Part shown: one piece after another, positions 1-8,582 of the stretch
How the letters are laid out: every line of letters begins with the position of its first letter
Position numbering within the stretch: position 1 is the stretch's first letter
Assembly: GCA_965262705.1 (NCBI GenBank)
Contig: OZ253556.1
Coordinates: 1,922,001-1,986,000 of the forward strand
Length of the DNA: 64,000 nt
Direction of reading: 5' to 3'
Origin: UJ101 sp965262705
GTDB lineage: Bacteria; Bacteroidota; Bacteroidia; Flavobacteriales; UJ101
The notes under the pieces: model-generated
Database searches by the model: none
Seen by the model: only the letters and a program-made list of their open reading frames with translations
Told to the model about the DNA's origin: nothing
Made by a program: the position numbers and the translations under genes

Positions 1-320
1 GCACAAGTAGCCGGATTTTTACCATCATCAAGATAATAGTCAATTTTTTGAGTTTTTTGATCTTGATCTTTATAGGTGCCCGAAAACATATTTACCCACT
101 GCGTATCTCCCATAACACCAAAGCGATAGCTTGCAGATGAAGGGATGGGAATTTCCACTTTGCCGGCAGTGGGCTTATAATGTTTTTTTTTGTCGGTACT
201 ATCGTTTTTACATGATCCTAAGATCAACGAACCTGCGCCTAAGACAGAAACTTCTATGAATTTTTTTCTGGACAAACCGTTTGATGTCTCTTTTTTTAAT
301 TTACGTTTTTTTCCTTTCAT
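1..320 (-). CDS. Metallophosphoesterase-like lipoprotein, N-terminal part (runs off the left edge)
   Basis: The gene starts at an ATG whose complement lies at 318-320 and leaves the window at base 1, so only about 106 residues are visible. The N-terminus is basic (KGKKRKLKKE), followed by SRKKF, a hydrophobic stretch and LILGSC. That combination suggests an exported lipoprotein, possibly Tat-dependent. After a charged linker comes YRFGVMGDTQW, which resembles the first metal-binding motif (D-x-H/Q) of calcineurin-like phosphoesterases. The start was chosen because it is the first ATG giving a signal peptide. The substrate is unknown, and the remaining metal motifs lie outside the window, so the enzyme class is an inference. 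Confidence 0.6.
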   Translation of the reverse strand, partial: MKGKKRKLKKETSNGLSRKKFIEVSVLGAGSLILGSCKNDSTDKKKHYKPTAGKVEIPIPSSASYRFGVMGDTQWVNMFSGTYKDQDQKTQKIDYYLDDGKNPATC

Positions 321-777
321 TTTAATAATTACTTATGTTATTTTCATTAAATATTCTAAAAATTTAGAAGAGTTAAATTTTATTGATAGAGTACTCTTTT
401 GAAAAGCCCTATAACGTTTAAGCAAATTGAGGATAAATGTTTTTTGAGAATATCTCGTTTTTTGAACCCCAACAGGCTCTGATAAGTAAAATATCGCCTT
501 AACATCATAGAAGACCTTTGCAAAAAGCACTTTAGCTTTCATACTTTTTTATATGTTTTGTAAAGATATCCATAGATAAAAATTTTATCACAATATTAAA
601 AATATTTTTTAAAAACCATGTTAATAAAATGTTATATTATCATTATGAAAACATTAAGATTTCGTTTCAAAAGGCGATACCTTTAGCTAACGTTGACTTA
701 CATCGGTTAAAGCGCTTTTTGCAACGGTCTCATAAAACCTATACATTTTATTGCAAAAAGAAATGAAAAACATTAAT
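321..777. repeat. Gene-free region with decayed MITE remnants
   Basis: I see no convincing gene here. Around 510-566 is a short deletion derivative of the MITE family (a GACCTTTGCAAAAAGCAC end joined to the TTTCATACTTTTTTATATGT segment). Around 659-731 is a second decayed copy ending in TTTTTGCAACGGTCTC. Open frames in the region are short and AT-rich. The segment also holds the upstream region of the minus-strand phosphoesterase gene. Confidence 0.5.
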
Positions 778-942
778 GAGGCCGTTTCAAAAAGCACGCT
801 AACAAAAAAATGCAACGCTCAATAAAAATTAAATCCCGGAGCAACCTTTTGGGTGTGGAGGATTTTAATTTTTTGAGAAGGAAGCAGTTTGAAGTTAAAT
901 GCTTTCTTTTTCATACTTTTTTATATATTCTGCAACGGTCTC
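778..942 (+). mobile_element. MITE-like element, full-length copy (165 bp)
   Basis: The left end is GAGGCCGTTTCAAAAAGCAC (two changes from consensus) and the right end is CTGCAACGGTCTC. Between them is the family body, with AAAAATTAAA, GGAGCAACC, GGATTTTAATTTTTTGAGAAG and AAATGCTTTC in order. The inner part is itself roughly palindromic. It lies 17 bp beyond the stop of the LptF/G-type permease gene, in the space before the phosphoesterase gene. No transposase is encoded. Same-direction copies begin at 7754, 47710, 56890, 57182 and 57427. Confidence 0.75.
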
Positions 943-959
943 ATTGATTAGGTTCCTAT

Positions 960-2420
960 TTATTGGTATCGGCTATGAATTTTTTCAGGCTTTAGTTTCT
1001 TGTATATTTTTCTAAAAGGCTCAATATATTTATCCTGGTTAAAAACCTCCGAATCCTTATTCGCTTTAAGCATTAAGTAAAGACTAAGAGGAAATAAAAC
1101 CAAAACGGGAAGCATTGCGCCTAAAAATGGCGTAATTAAACCATTAATTGCCCAGTTTCGCCCTCCGGTTTCGAGTAAATAGAAAATAATAAAAATGGTT
1201 ATTCCCACAATGAGCGGCATTCCAAGCCCTCCTTTTCTTATAATTGCACCAAGCGGTGCAGCAATTAAAAACATTACAATACACTCGATGGCATACGCAA
1301 AACGATTGAATTGCTCTAATCTATACCGGTTATTTATTTTTTCTCTTCTTTCAACTTCTTTTTCATGGCCTTTGAAAAAATTTTCTTCTACTCGTTTAAT
1401 GCGATTAATGGATTGCTGTACCACATTTATTTTTTGTTTTAAACTAAGCAAGGTATCGTTAGAATAGAGCAGCATATCTGTATTTTTAATATCTTCAGAT
1501 TTTAATGAATCTAATCTTTGTGTAGTGAGGGTTAGCTCAGTTTGGGTTGTGTTATCAAAATTACGGTTAAAATTATCTAATTTTTTTTGCAAGGTATCTA
1601 CCATTCTGCCAAGTTTAAAAATGCTTAACATTTTATAATGATTATCAAAACCTCCTTTATCGCTAATGGTTTGGTCTAATAAATTTTTAATGTCAAATCG
1701 CTGTACAAGCGTATCAAATGCAATTTTATTTCCGGGTTGTCTTTTTAGCTCACGATAAGAAAGTCTGCTAAATTCATCTTTATAAATATATCCTTTGTAA
1801 AGTGTTAGTGTTACGACGGGCAATGAATCATGGTTAGTTAGGGTTCCGTTACGAGCAATAATAGTCTGCAAATTGCCGGTTAAATTCTTTTGTAAAAAAA
1901 GATAAACTCCTTTTAATTTTTCACCTTCTTTACTTTGCACACGTATCGGATAGCCATTTATATCCGAAAATACGCCAGGTTCTATTGCTAAAGCAGCTTG
2001 GGATTTCAAAATACTGTTTTGCAGATTACGTGCTTTTTTGTAAGTTTCTGTAGCGATATTATCGCAAAAATAAAAAGAAATAATTGCACTGACCAGGCTA
2101 AAAATAAATAATGAGCGCATGATTCTCCATAAAGAATTACCAGTAGAGCGAATAGCAGCGAGTTCATAATGCTCTCCAAGCCCTCCAAAAGTCATAATAG
2201 TAGTTAATAGAATAGATAAGGGGAGTACCATTCTAAAATAAGATAAGCCAAGATAAAAGATAGCTTTAGCAATAACTGAAAATCCTACACCCTTACCAGA
2301 AAGATCTGCGAGTTTTTGCCAAATAAAACTCATTAGAAAAAGGAAGAAGAGTACACAAAAAATAATAAAAAATCTTCCAATAAATGAATAAAAGATATAG
2401 CGGTCAAATTTTTTTATCAT
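960..2420 (-). CDS. LptF/LptG (YjgP/YjgQ) family permease
   Basis: 486 residues with the layout of lipopolysaccharide-transport permeases. There is an N-terminal membrane helix after a basic start (about 14-34), further helices around 50-80 and 100-118, a long periplasmic region with coiled-coil character (about 130-365), and a C-terminal helix bundle (about 372-455). In other bacteria LptF and LptG pair with the LptB ATPase to extract LPS from the inner membrane. Sequence alone does not tell LptF from LptG. The gene is longer than the roughly 360-residue Escherichia proteins, mainly in the periplasmic part. It directly follows the LolA-like gene on the same strand with no gap, so the two are probably co-transcribed as an outer-membrane biogenesis pair. 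Confidence 0.8.
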   Translation of the reverse strand: MIKKFDRYIFYSFIGRFFIIFCVLFFLFLMSFIWQKLADLSGKGVGFSVIAKAIFYLGLSYFRMVLPLSILLTTIMTFGGLGEHYELAAIRSTGNSLWRIMRSLFIFSLVSAIISFYFCDNIATETYKKARNLQNSILKSQAALAIEPGVFSDINGYPIRVQSKEGEKLKGVYLFLQKNLTGNLQTIIARNGTLTNHDSLPVVTLTLYKGYIYKDEFSRLSYRELKRQPGNKIAFDTLVQRFDIKNLLDQTISDKGGFDNHYKMLSIFKLGRMVDTLQKKLDNFNRNFDNTTQTELTLTTQRLDSLKSEDIKNTDMLLYSNDTLLSLKQKINVVQQSINRIKRVEENFFKGHEKEVERREKINNRYRLEQFNRFAYAIECIVMFLIAAPLGAIIRKGGLGMPLIVGITIFIIFYLLETGGRNWAINGLITPFLGAMLPVLVLFPLSLYLMLKANKDSEVFNQDKYIEPFRKIYKKLKPEKIHSRYQ

Positions 2421-3056
2421 TTAATCCATTTCAGTTATTATATAATTTTTGTACTTATTCTTGTCGTATTGTAATTGCATGGGTAAAACAGGCGCATTGG
2501 GGATAAATTTAGTTAAAATAAGCGTTGTTTGCGTTCCTTCGTTATTTTCTTCCATAACGCTTTGCAAATTAATGGTTTTACTATTAATTCCAATAACAAC
2601 TTTTTTAGTTGTTGATTTTTTTTCAGGCGTTAAAATTACATATTTTATATCTCCTTTTTTATTGCCGGCAGTTATTTTATATCCTTTCTTATAGGCATTT
2701 AAAATTTTAACAGGTGTAAGTAAGGCATCTGTATTGTCTTTTTTTGAGATGGTAACTTCTTGATCCTCGTCTGAAATCGTATAAATTTTTTCTCCGTCAT
2801 AAATTTGTACCATACCCGATAACTCCAGGTGATATTTTTCTCCTTCCAAATAAATGTTCCCTTTCTGTATATCATGTATGTTTTCCTTATCGTTGTCTAA
2901 GCGATAATCAAAAGTGGAAAATACACTTGTGTAGGCATTCATTTTTTCTGAGGCTTTATCTAGCAAGGCTCTTGCTTCCTGTGTGTACCCTAATATTCCA
3001 TTTAGCGCTAAACCCAAAGCCAGTATTATTTTTCTCATCATTATTTTTCTCATCAT
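2421..3056 (-). CDS. LolA-like outer-membrane lipoprotein carrier
   Basis: 211 residues: a cleavable signal peptide (RKIILALGLALNGILGYTQ) and a LolA/LolB-type beta-rich domain (EARALLDKASEKMNAYTSV, later GNIYLEGEKYHLEL, then a VMEENNEGTQTTLIL strand region). LolA carries lipoproteins across the periplasm to the outer membrane. The gene abuts the LptF/G-type permease and is two genes from FtsK on the same strand. The 5' end has a tandem 15-bp duplication, so the protein begins MMRKIMMRKI. Either the first or the second MM pair could be the start, and the signal peptide works with both. Confidence 0.75.
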   Translation of the reverse strand: MMRKIMMRKIILALGLALNGILGYTQEARALLDKASEKMNAYTSVFSTFDYRLDNDKENIHDIQKGNIYLEGEKYHLELSGMVQIYDGEKIYTISDEDQEVTISKKDNTDALLTPVKILNAYKKGYKITAGNKKGDIKYVILTPEKKSTTKKVVIGINSKTINLQSVMEENNEGTQTTLILTKFIPNAPVLPMQLQYDKNKYKNYIITEMD

Positions 3057-3064
3057 TACTTTTC

Positions 3065-3161
3065 GTTTTTTTGTGAAGGAAGCGGGTTGAAGCGAACTGA
3101 AAGTCAGCGCAAGCTAAATGCCTTCTTTTTCATGCTTTTTTATGTGTTCTGCAACGGTCTC
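3065..3161 (+). mobile_element. MITE-like element, right-half remnant
   Basis: Only the right part of the family is present: GAAGGAAGCGGGTTGAAG, the CTTTTTCATGCTTTTTTATG segment and the CTGCAACGGTCTC terminus. A short insertion resembling GTCAGCGCAAGCTAA interrupts it, as in the copy at 7754. It sits between ftsK and the lolA-like gene. Confidence 0.6.
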
Positions 3162-3180
3162 ATATTTTGCAACACCTTTT

Positions 3181-5559
3181 TTACTTTAAGCCACTCAATA
3201 ACTGTTCCAAAGTATTTTCATCCTGTATGAGCACCTGACGCGCTTTACTCCCTTCAAAAGGACCGACGATGCCCGCCGCTTCTAATTGATCAATAATTCT
3301 ACCTGCCCGATTATACCCTAATTTTAATTTTCGCTGAATTAGAGAAGTCGATCCCTGCTGAGCAATAACAATTAAACGAGCGGCTTCGTCAAACAACTTA
3401 TCTTTTTCGGATAAATCCACCTCCATTTCACCCGAATCTTCACCCGCGTATTCAGGCAAAAGCATGGCATCGGCATATCCTTTCTGGCTGCCGATAAACT
3501 CGCATATTTTTTCTACTTCAGCAGTATCAACAAAAGCACATTGCAATCTGACGACATCATTGCCGGTAGAATAAAGCATATCGCCGCGCCCAACCAATTG
3601 ATCGGCTCCACCGGTATCTATAATGGTTCGTGAATCAATTTTTGAAGTTACACGAAAGGCTACCCGAACGGGAAAATTGGCTTTAATAATGCCTGTAATA
3701 ACATTTACCGAAGGGCGCTGCGTGGCAATAATTAAATGAATACCAATGGCTCGTGCTAATTGTGCTAATCGTGCGACTGGCATTTCTACCTCTTTTCCGG
3801 CAGTCATAATCAAATCAGCAAATTCATCTACTACCAGTACAATATAAGGGAGAAAACGATGCCCTTCTGCCGGGTTTAACCTGCGGTGTCTAAATTTTTG
3901 ATTATACTCTAAAATATTGCGCACCATAGCATCCTTTAATAACTCATAGCGGTTATCCATCTCGATGCACAATGAATTTAAAGTATTAATAACCTTGGTG
4001 TTATCGGTTATTATTGCCTCCTCAGAGTCAGGTAATTTGGCTAAATAATGTCGTTCTATTTTCGAATAAAGGGTAAGTTCTACTTTTTTGGGATCGACCA
4101 AAATAAATTTTAACTCAGACGGATGTTTCCTATAAAGCAGTGAAGCCAGAATAGCATTGATTCCTACAGATTTTCCCTGCCCCGTAGCTCCTGCCATTAA
4201 CAGGTGAGGCATCTTAGCCAAATCTACTACGAATGTTTCATTTGAAATGGTCTTTCCAAAAGCAATCGGTAGCGCCATTTTCGTGCTTTTTTGAAATTTT
4301 TCTGAAACGATGACCGAGTGCATAGACACAATACGAGGTGTTTGGTTAGGGACTTCAATTCCAATTGTCCCTTTGCCCGGAATAGGAGCGATAATTCTAA
4401 TACCCAACGCAGATAAACTCAATGCGATATCATCTTCTAAATTTTTTATTTTTGAAATACGAATCCCCGCTTCGGGAATAATTTCATATAAGGTGATTGT
4501 CGGACCTACGGTGGCTTTTATTTTAGCAATTCCTATTTTATAATTGTTTAACGTTTCAACAATCTTGTTTTTGTTTGTCTCAAGTTCTGACGGGTCGATT
4601 GTAATATGCTCATTATCATAGGTTTTTAACAGATTTACTGCAGGAGATTGAAAAGTTGAAAGATCAAGCGTTGGGTCATATTCGCCAAACTCAGAAACCA
4701 ATCCTTCCGGGGTATTCCTATTTGGAGGGGCGGTTATTTTTTCTTCTTCTACCACCGCTTCTTCTTCTATGGGTTCAACTTCCATTTGAAGTGTTGAAAA
4801 ATCGTTTTCTTTATCGGCTGGTTCGCTTTCTTGTGGCTTTTCCACCTTAGGGAGGTTTGTTGCCGCCTGCGTTGTGTTAATGGATAGTTCTATTTCTTTA
4901 TCGTCAGTCTTTTCTGAAGTGTTAGGTGAAGTATTCGGCTGAATATTGGAAGGCTCATTTTTTTTAGTTAGCTTATCTGCAGATTCTTCATTTTTTGCTT
5001 TAGAAAATGAGAATAATCGATGTGAAAACAATTCAAAAACCCTTTTAAAAGAAACGATGCTGTATATGATAAAGCTAACTATCAATAAAATAATTACACC
5101 CATCGTCCCAATCATAGACTTAAGGAGTTCTGTGGTTTCAAATCCGGTAACGCCATACCCTGTGAAATAGCCGGGAAAAAGTAAGGCTAAAAAAACAGGC
5201 ATCCAAAAAAGAAAAAAGACGCTATGGCTCAAATATTTTCTGAGCGAAATCAATCGAACGTTAAACCCCAGACGAATACCTAATAGAATCAGTAATACAG
5301 GAAGTAAAAAAGCAGTAATTCCAACACCTAAACCGACAAACCATCGACCGAAAAAATTACCTGCTTTTCCCAGGATATTTTCCGCTTTAATTTTAGTGTC
5401 AAAAAAGCCGTGCAACTGACTTTGATCTGCTTTCCAATTAAGTATAAAAGAGAAAAAAGATAGGAATAAAAAAACGCCAAATGCAATAAGTAAAATACTA
5501 AAAATAATTCTTCTTCTTTCGTGAGAAGTTCTATTTTTTTTTCTTTTTACCTTTTTCAT
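3181..5559 (-). CDS. ftsK: DNA translocase FtsK/SpoIIIE
   Basis: 792 residues with the full FtsK plan. Four membrane segments at about 17-40, 72-98, 113-130 and 148-172 anchor it at the division septum. An acidic, low-complexity linker follows to about 290, then the alpha/beta ATPase motor with Walker A GATGQGKS at 457-464 and Walker B VLVVDEFADL. The C-terminal winged-helix gamma domain (LIQRKLKLGYNRAGRIIDQL) reads KOPS-like polarity sequences. The protein pumps chromosome ends through the closing septum. It is shorter than the 1,329-residue Escherichia enzyme because the linker is short, which is usual in this phylum. MITE fragments border both ends of the gene. Confidence 0.95.
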   Translation of the reverse strand: MKKVKRKKNRTSHERRRIIFSILLIAFGVFLFLSFFSFILNWKADQSQLHGFFDTKIKAENILGKAGNFFGRWFVGLGVGITAFLLPVLLILLGIRLGFNVRLISLRKYLSHSVFFLFWMPVFLALLFPGYFTGYGVTGFETTELLKSMIGTMGVIILLIVSFIIYSIVSFKRVFELFSHRLFSFSKAKNEESADKLTKKNEPSNIQPNTSPNTSEKTDDKEIELSINTTQAATNLPKVEKPQESEPADKENDFSTLQMEVEPIEEEAVVEEEKITAPPNRNTPEGLVSEFGEYDPTLDLSTFQSPAVNLLKTYDNEHITIDPSELETNKNKIVETLNNYKIGIAKIKATVGPTITLYEIIPEAGIRISKIKNLEDDIALSLSALGIRIIAPIPGKGTIGIEVPNQTPRIVSMHSVIVSEKFQKSTKMALPIAFGKTISNETFVVDLAKMPHLLMAGATGQGKSVGINAILASLLYRKHPSELKFILVDPKKVELTLYSKIERHYLAKLPDSEEAIITDNTKVINTLNSLCIEMDNRYELLKDAMVRNILEYNQKFRHRRLNPAEGHRFLPYIVLVVDEFADLIMTAGKEVEMPVARLAQLARAIGIHLIIATQRPSVNVITGIIKANFPVRVAFRVTSKIDSRTIIDTGGADQLVGRGDMLYSTGNDVVRLQCAFVDTAEVEKICEFIGSQKGYADAMLLPEYAGEDSGEMEVDLSEKDKLFDEAARLIVIAQQGSTSLIQRKLKLGYNRAGRIIDQLEAAGIVGPFEGSKARQVLIQDENTLEQLLSGLK

Positions 5560-5666
5560 TTATTCTACCTAGAAAATGCAAAAATACCCATTTTAAGAGA
5601 CCTTTGCAAAAAGCATTCTCGCCGCTGCAAGTCAGCACAAGTTAAGGAGTTTAAAATAATCAAAAC

Positions 5667-5830
5667 GAGACCGTTGCAAAACACATAAAAAAGTATAAAA
5701 AAGAAAGCATCTAACTTCAAACTGCTTCCTTCTAAAAAAATTAAAATCCTCACAACCAAAAGGTTGCTCCGGTGTTTAATTTTTATTGAGCGTTGCATTT
5801 TTTTGTTAGCGTGCTTTTTGCAGCGGTCTC
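5667..5830 (-). mobile_element. MITE-like element, full length (164 bp), inverted orientation
   Basis: Ends are GAGACCGTTGCAAAACACAT on the left and GCTTTTTGCAGCGGTCTC on the right, so the copy lies opposite to the one at 778. A short decayed copy (GACCTTTGCAAAAAGCATTC) lies just upstream near 5600. The element fills the space between divergent ftsK and rbfA and ends 50 bp before the rbfA ATG. Confidence 0.75.
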
Positions 5831-5868
5831 AAAACTTCTTTGAATTTTTACTTCTTTGTTGTAAATCT

Positions 5869-5876
5869 TATCTTTG
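5869..5876 (+). promoter_or_regulatory. Bacteroidota -7 box before rbfA
   Basis: TATCTTTG matches TAnnTTTG exactly. It ends 5 bp before the rbfA ATG, so transcription would begin at or next to the start codon (a leaderless or near-leaderless mRNA). No well-spaced TTTG -33 box is visible. Confidence 0.45.
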
Positions 5877-5880
5877 TAAA

Positions 5881-6240
5881 ATGGAGGGGAATAGACAGAA
5901 AAAAATAGTGCAGTTATTGCAAAACGACCTGGGTGAAATCTTTAGACAAATAAGCCATACTTTACAAAAAGGCTTATTGATAACCGTTACAAAAGTAAGA
6001 ATCTCACCAGATTTATCCTATGCACGGGTTTATTTAAGTGTTTTTCCAATAGCGGATAAGGCAGCGGTTTTGAAAGATATCAAAATATTAAGACCCAAAA
6101 TTCGTAAAGCGCTTTCTGACCGTTCGGGTAAACAGCTTAGAAAAACACCCGACCTAAGTTTTTTTATTGACGATTCATTAGATTATATAGAAAATATAGA
6201 TCGTGAATTAATGGGTAAGGGCAACAATCCTAAATTATAG
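5881..6240 (+). CDS. rbfA: Ribosome-binding factor A
   Basis: 119 residues from the ATG at 5881. The open frame extends further upstream, but that part is translated MITE sequence and is not RbfA-like. The KH-type fold signature is recognisable: a basic N-terminus (NRQKKIVQLLQNDLGEIFRQ), VTKVRISPDLSYARVYLSVF, and the end region RKTPDLSFFIDDSLDY. RbfA binds the 30S subunit and assists 16S rRNA 5' maturation and cold adaptation. The following permease gene starts 6 bp after the stop, so the two are probably co-transcribed. Confidence 0.9.
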   Translation: MEGNRQKKIVQLLQNDLGEIFRQISHTLQKGLLITVTKVRISPDLSYARVYLSVFPIADKAAVLKDIKILRPKIRKALSDRSGKQLRKTPDLSFFIDDSLDYIENIDRELMGKGNNPKL

Positions 6241-6246
6241 TTAGCC

Positions 6247-7434
6247 TTGAGTTCATCATTTTACATCGCAAAAAAGTACTTTCTAATCAAAAGGAAAACC
6301 GGCGCGGCTAACTTTATTAACGTTACGGCTATTCTGGGCGTGGTCGTAGGAACAATGGCTTTGTTTATTATTCTCTCTACCTTTAGCGGATTGGAAAAAA
6401 CAGCGATTCAACTTTTATTCGAGAAAAAATCTACACTAAAAATCCAACCGAAAAAAGGCAAGAAATTAGTTGTATCGGCTAGATTTTTAAGTGCCATACG
6501 TGCCGTTGCCGGCGTTAAATCAATTGCCCAAACGATAGAAGAAAAAGTGCAGCTAACCTATAAAGGGCGCAGTGACTTTATTTACTTAAAAGCCATCGAC
6601 ACCCTATATAGAAAAACGAACTTAGATTCCATACGCCTTTTTGGCAGCCTGCCGTCAAATGATAAACAAATTGCGCTGGCAAATCATACGGTTGCTGAAT
6701 TAGATATCGCAATGAATGATTGTAAAGATCCTGTCAAATTATACGCTCCTAAGAAAGGAAAAATAAACATAAGCCGCCCGCAAAATGCGTTTAATGTAGA
6801 AAAAGTTGTGCTCAGCGGCATTTTTTATGACAACCAATCTACTGCTTACACCACGCTTACATTAGGGCAGAAGTTACTAGATTTGAAACCTAATGAGGTC
6901 TATTCGTTAGAAATTCAGCATAGCCAAACGATCTCCGATGAAGAAATTAAAAATAAAATAGTTAAAGCCATAGGCGATCAGTACAATGTTCTAACTCAAA
7001 AAGATCAACTCGGCATTTTTTACAAAATGATGCAAACCGAAAACCTCATGGTTTATCTTATTTTTACTTTGATTTTAATCATCTCTACCTTCAACCTTAT
7101 AGGAGCTATTATTGTCTTAATCATTGAGAAACGAGAAGATCTAATAACGCTGCATGCCATGGGAATGAGTTTTAAACAAATTAAGCAGATTTTTCTGATA
7201 GAAGGATTTATAGTTACCTCACTCGGCGGATTAACCGGTCTTTTCATCGGATTAATTTTAATTATTCTTCAACGGCAATTTGGCATGATTCGCGTAAATT
7301 CGCTATTACCCTATCCTGTAGAAATTACATTTGCTAACCTTTTTATCGTAATAACAACCGTTCTAATCATCGGCATATTAGCTTCCCGAATAGGCACTCT
7401 GCGGTTAACTAAGGATTTTTTGAAAAGAAATTAA
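6247..7434 (+). CDS. FtsX-family permease, LolC/LolE-like
   Basis: 395 residues with the MacB/LolCE architecture: one N-terminal helix (about 22-43, after FYIAKKYFLIKRKTGAANFI), a large periplasmic domain to about 265, and three C-terminal helices (about 269-290, 318-340, 358-380). The motif GVVVGTMALFIILSTFSGLE is typical of lipoprotein-releasing LolC/LolE permeases. These extract lipoproteins from the inner membrane and hand them to LolA, and a LolA-like protein is encoded nearby. The start is a TTG. No in-frame ATG fits the family's N-terminus, and the TTG lies 6 bp after rbfA. The LolD ATPase is not in this window. Confidence 0.82.
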   Translation: MSSSFYIAKKYFLIKRKTGAANFINVTAILGVVVGTMALFIILSTFSGLEKTAIQLLFEKKSTLKIQPKKGKKLVVSARFLSAIRAVAGVKSIAQTIEEKVQLTYKGRSDFIYLKAIDTLYRKTNLDSIRLFGSLPSNDKQIALANHTVAELDIAMNDCKDPVKLYAPKKGKINISRPQNAFNVEKVVLSGIFYDNQSTAYTTLTLGQKLLDLKPNEVYSLEIQHSQTISDEEIKNKIVKAIGDQYNVLTQKDQLGIFYKMMQTENLMVYLIFTLILIISTFNLIGAIIVLIIEKREDLITLHAMGMSFKQIKQIFLIEGFIVTSLGGLTGLFIGLILIILQRQFGMIRVNSLLPYPVEITFANLFIVITTVLIIGILASRIGTLRLTKDFLKRN

Positions 7435-7436
7435 TA

Positions 7437-7552
7437 GACCTTTAGCTTGCGCTGACTCGCAGTTGTAAAAAGCTCTTTAGCGGGTAAAATGCAACGCCCG
7501 ATAAAAAATTAATCGCAAGTCAACGCAAGCTAAAGGGCTCTCGATAGTTTAT
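7437..7552. repeat. Decayed MITE-like remnant
   Basis: It begins GACCTTTAGCTTGCGCTG, contains AAAATGCAACGCCCGATAAA and ends CTAAAGGGCTC. These are recognisable pieces of the MITE family mixed with the AGTCAGCGCAAGCTAA insertion seen in other copies. There is no coding potential. Confidence 0.45.
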
Positions 7553-7554
7553 TT

Positions 7555-7670
7555 TTTGGCGTTCCCGCCTGCCGGCGGGCGGGCTATCCGCTAAATCTTT
7601 TTCTTGGGGCGAAAGGCTGCCCCAAGAAAAAGGATACCGCTGCTATCCCTAACGCTCCCCCCGCAAAGCC
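7555..7670 (-). repeat. REP-like hairpin repeat, copy 1
   Basis: This GC-rich segment contains a perfect inverted repeat, TTTTTCTTGGGGC with GCCCCAAGAAAAA, around an 8-base loop. It is flanked by CGCTAAATC and GGATACCGC arms and a GC-rich CCGCCTGCCGGCGGGCGG hairpin. An inverted, diverged copy occurs at 34201-34322 and a faint third at about 62252-62311. The strong stem downstream of the LolC-like gene could also end transcription. Confidence 0.65.
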
Positions 7671-7753
7671 CTATGAACCCTTTTTTCACTTTCTGAGACC
7701 TAGATCTTTAGTCTAATTTTTCTATATTCTAAAAACCAAGACCATTGCAAAAA

Positions 7754-7961
7754 GAGACCGTTGCAAAAAGCACTCTCGCCAATAAAATGCAATGCCCGAT
7801 AAAAATTAAACACCGGAGCAACCTTTGGGTTGTGAGGATTTTAATTTTTTGAGATGGTTGCTGAGCACAGCCGAAGTAAGGAAGCAGTTTGAAGCGAACT
7901 GCAAGTCAGCGAAGCTAAATGCTTTCTTTTTCATGTTTTTTATATGTTCTGCAACGGTCTC
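7754..7961 (+). mobile_element. MITE-like element with internal insertion (208 bp)
   Basis: The left end is GAGACCGTTGCAAAAAGCAC and the right end CTGCAACGGTCTC. The usual body is lengthened by two inserts. One is GGTTGCTGAGCACAGCCGAA, part of the second palindromic repeat family; the other is a GCAAGTCAGCGAAGC segment. Its right terminus runs directly into another copy. Confidence 0.7.
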
Positions 7962-8071
7962 AAAAAGCACTCTCGCCAATAAAATGCAATGCCCGATAAA
8001 AATTAAACACCGGAGCAACCTTTGGGTTGTGAGGATTTTAATTTTTTGAGTATGTGTTCTGCAACGGTCTC
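7962..8071 (+). mobile_element. MITE-like element, internally deleted copy (110 bp)
   Basis: It shares its left boundary with the previous copy: the GGTCTC end is followed at once by AAAAAGCACTCTCGCC. It repeats the left half of the family, then jumps from TTTTTTGAG straight to TATGTGTTCTGCAACGGTC. The central AGAAGGAAGCAG to CATACTTTTT part is missing. Confidence 0.65.
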
Positions 8072-8136
8072 AATATATAGATCTCCTTGCAAAAAGCACT
8101 TTGGCAACGGCAAGTCAGCGCAAGTTAGAGGGCTCT

Positions 8137-8490
8137 TTTGGGGTTGCGAACCTGTATTTTGGGGTTGCGAACCTATATTTTGAGGTTGCGAACCTATATT
8201 TTGAGGTTGCGGACCTATATTTTGAGGTTGCGGACCTATATTTTGAGGTTGCGGACCTATATTTTGAGGTTGCGAACCTATATTTTGAGGTTGCGAACCT
8301 ATATTTTGGGGTTGCGAACCTATATTTTGAGGTTGCGAACCTATATTTTGGGGTTGCGAACCTATATTTTGGGGTTGCGAACCTATATTTTGAGGTTGCG
8401 GACCTATATTTTGAGGTTGCGAACCTATATTTTGAGGTTGCGGACCTATATTTTGAGGTTGCGAACCTGTATTTTAAGGTTGTACACCTA
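8137..8490 (+). repeat. 21-bp minisatellite, about 17 units
   Basis: The unit is GGTTGCGAACCTATATTTTGA with G/A variation at a few sites (GAACC or GGACC; TTTGAG or TTTGGG). Because 21 is a multiple of three, two frames stay open and would encode heptapeptides such as EVANLYF or RLRTYIL. I treat these as by-products. Each unit carries a small GGTT/AACC inverted repeat. The array ends about 93 bp from the 3' end of the minus-strand gene at 8583-9038. Confidence 0.85.
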
Positions 8491-8582
8491 GATTAGAAGT
8501 ATTCGATCTTGAAATTTTTCAAATATCATCCAAAGCAGTTTTAATTAACTATGAACATACTTTGGCTTCCTATCTTTATTTT

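Noticed and set aside
190..402. A plus-strand 70-codon frame near the left edge
   Set aside because: It is the shadow of the minus-strand phosphoesterase gene and its AT-rich leader.
5764..5880. An N-terminal extension of RbfA from 5764
   Set aside because: The added residues are translated MITE sequence. The RbfA family begins at the ATG at 5881.
8101..8496. Open frames encoding heptapeptide repeats (EVANLYF and RLRTYIL types)
   Set aside because: A 21-bp tandem repeat keeps frames open automatically. There is no start context or codon bias, and two frames are open at once.
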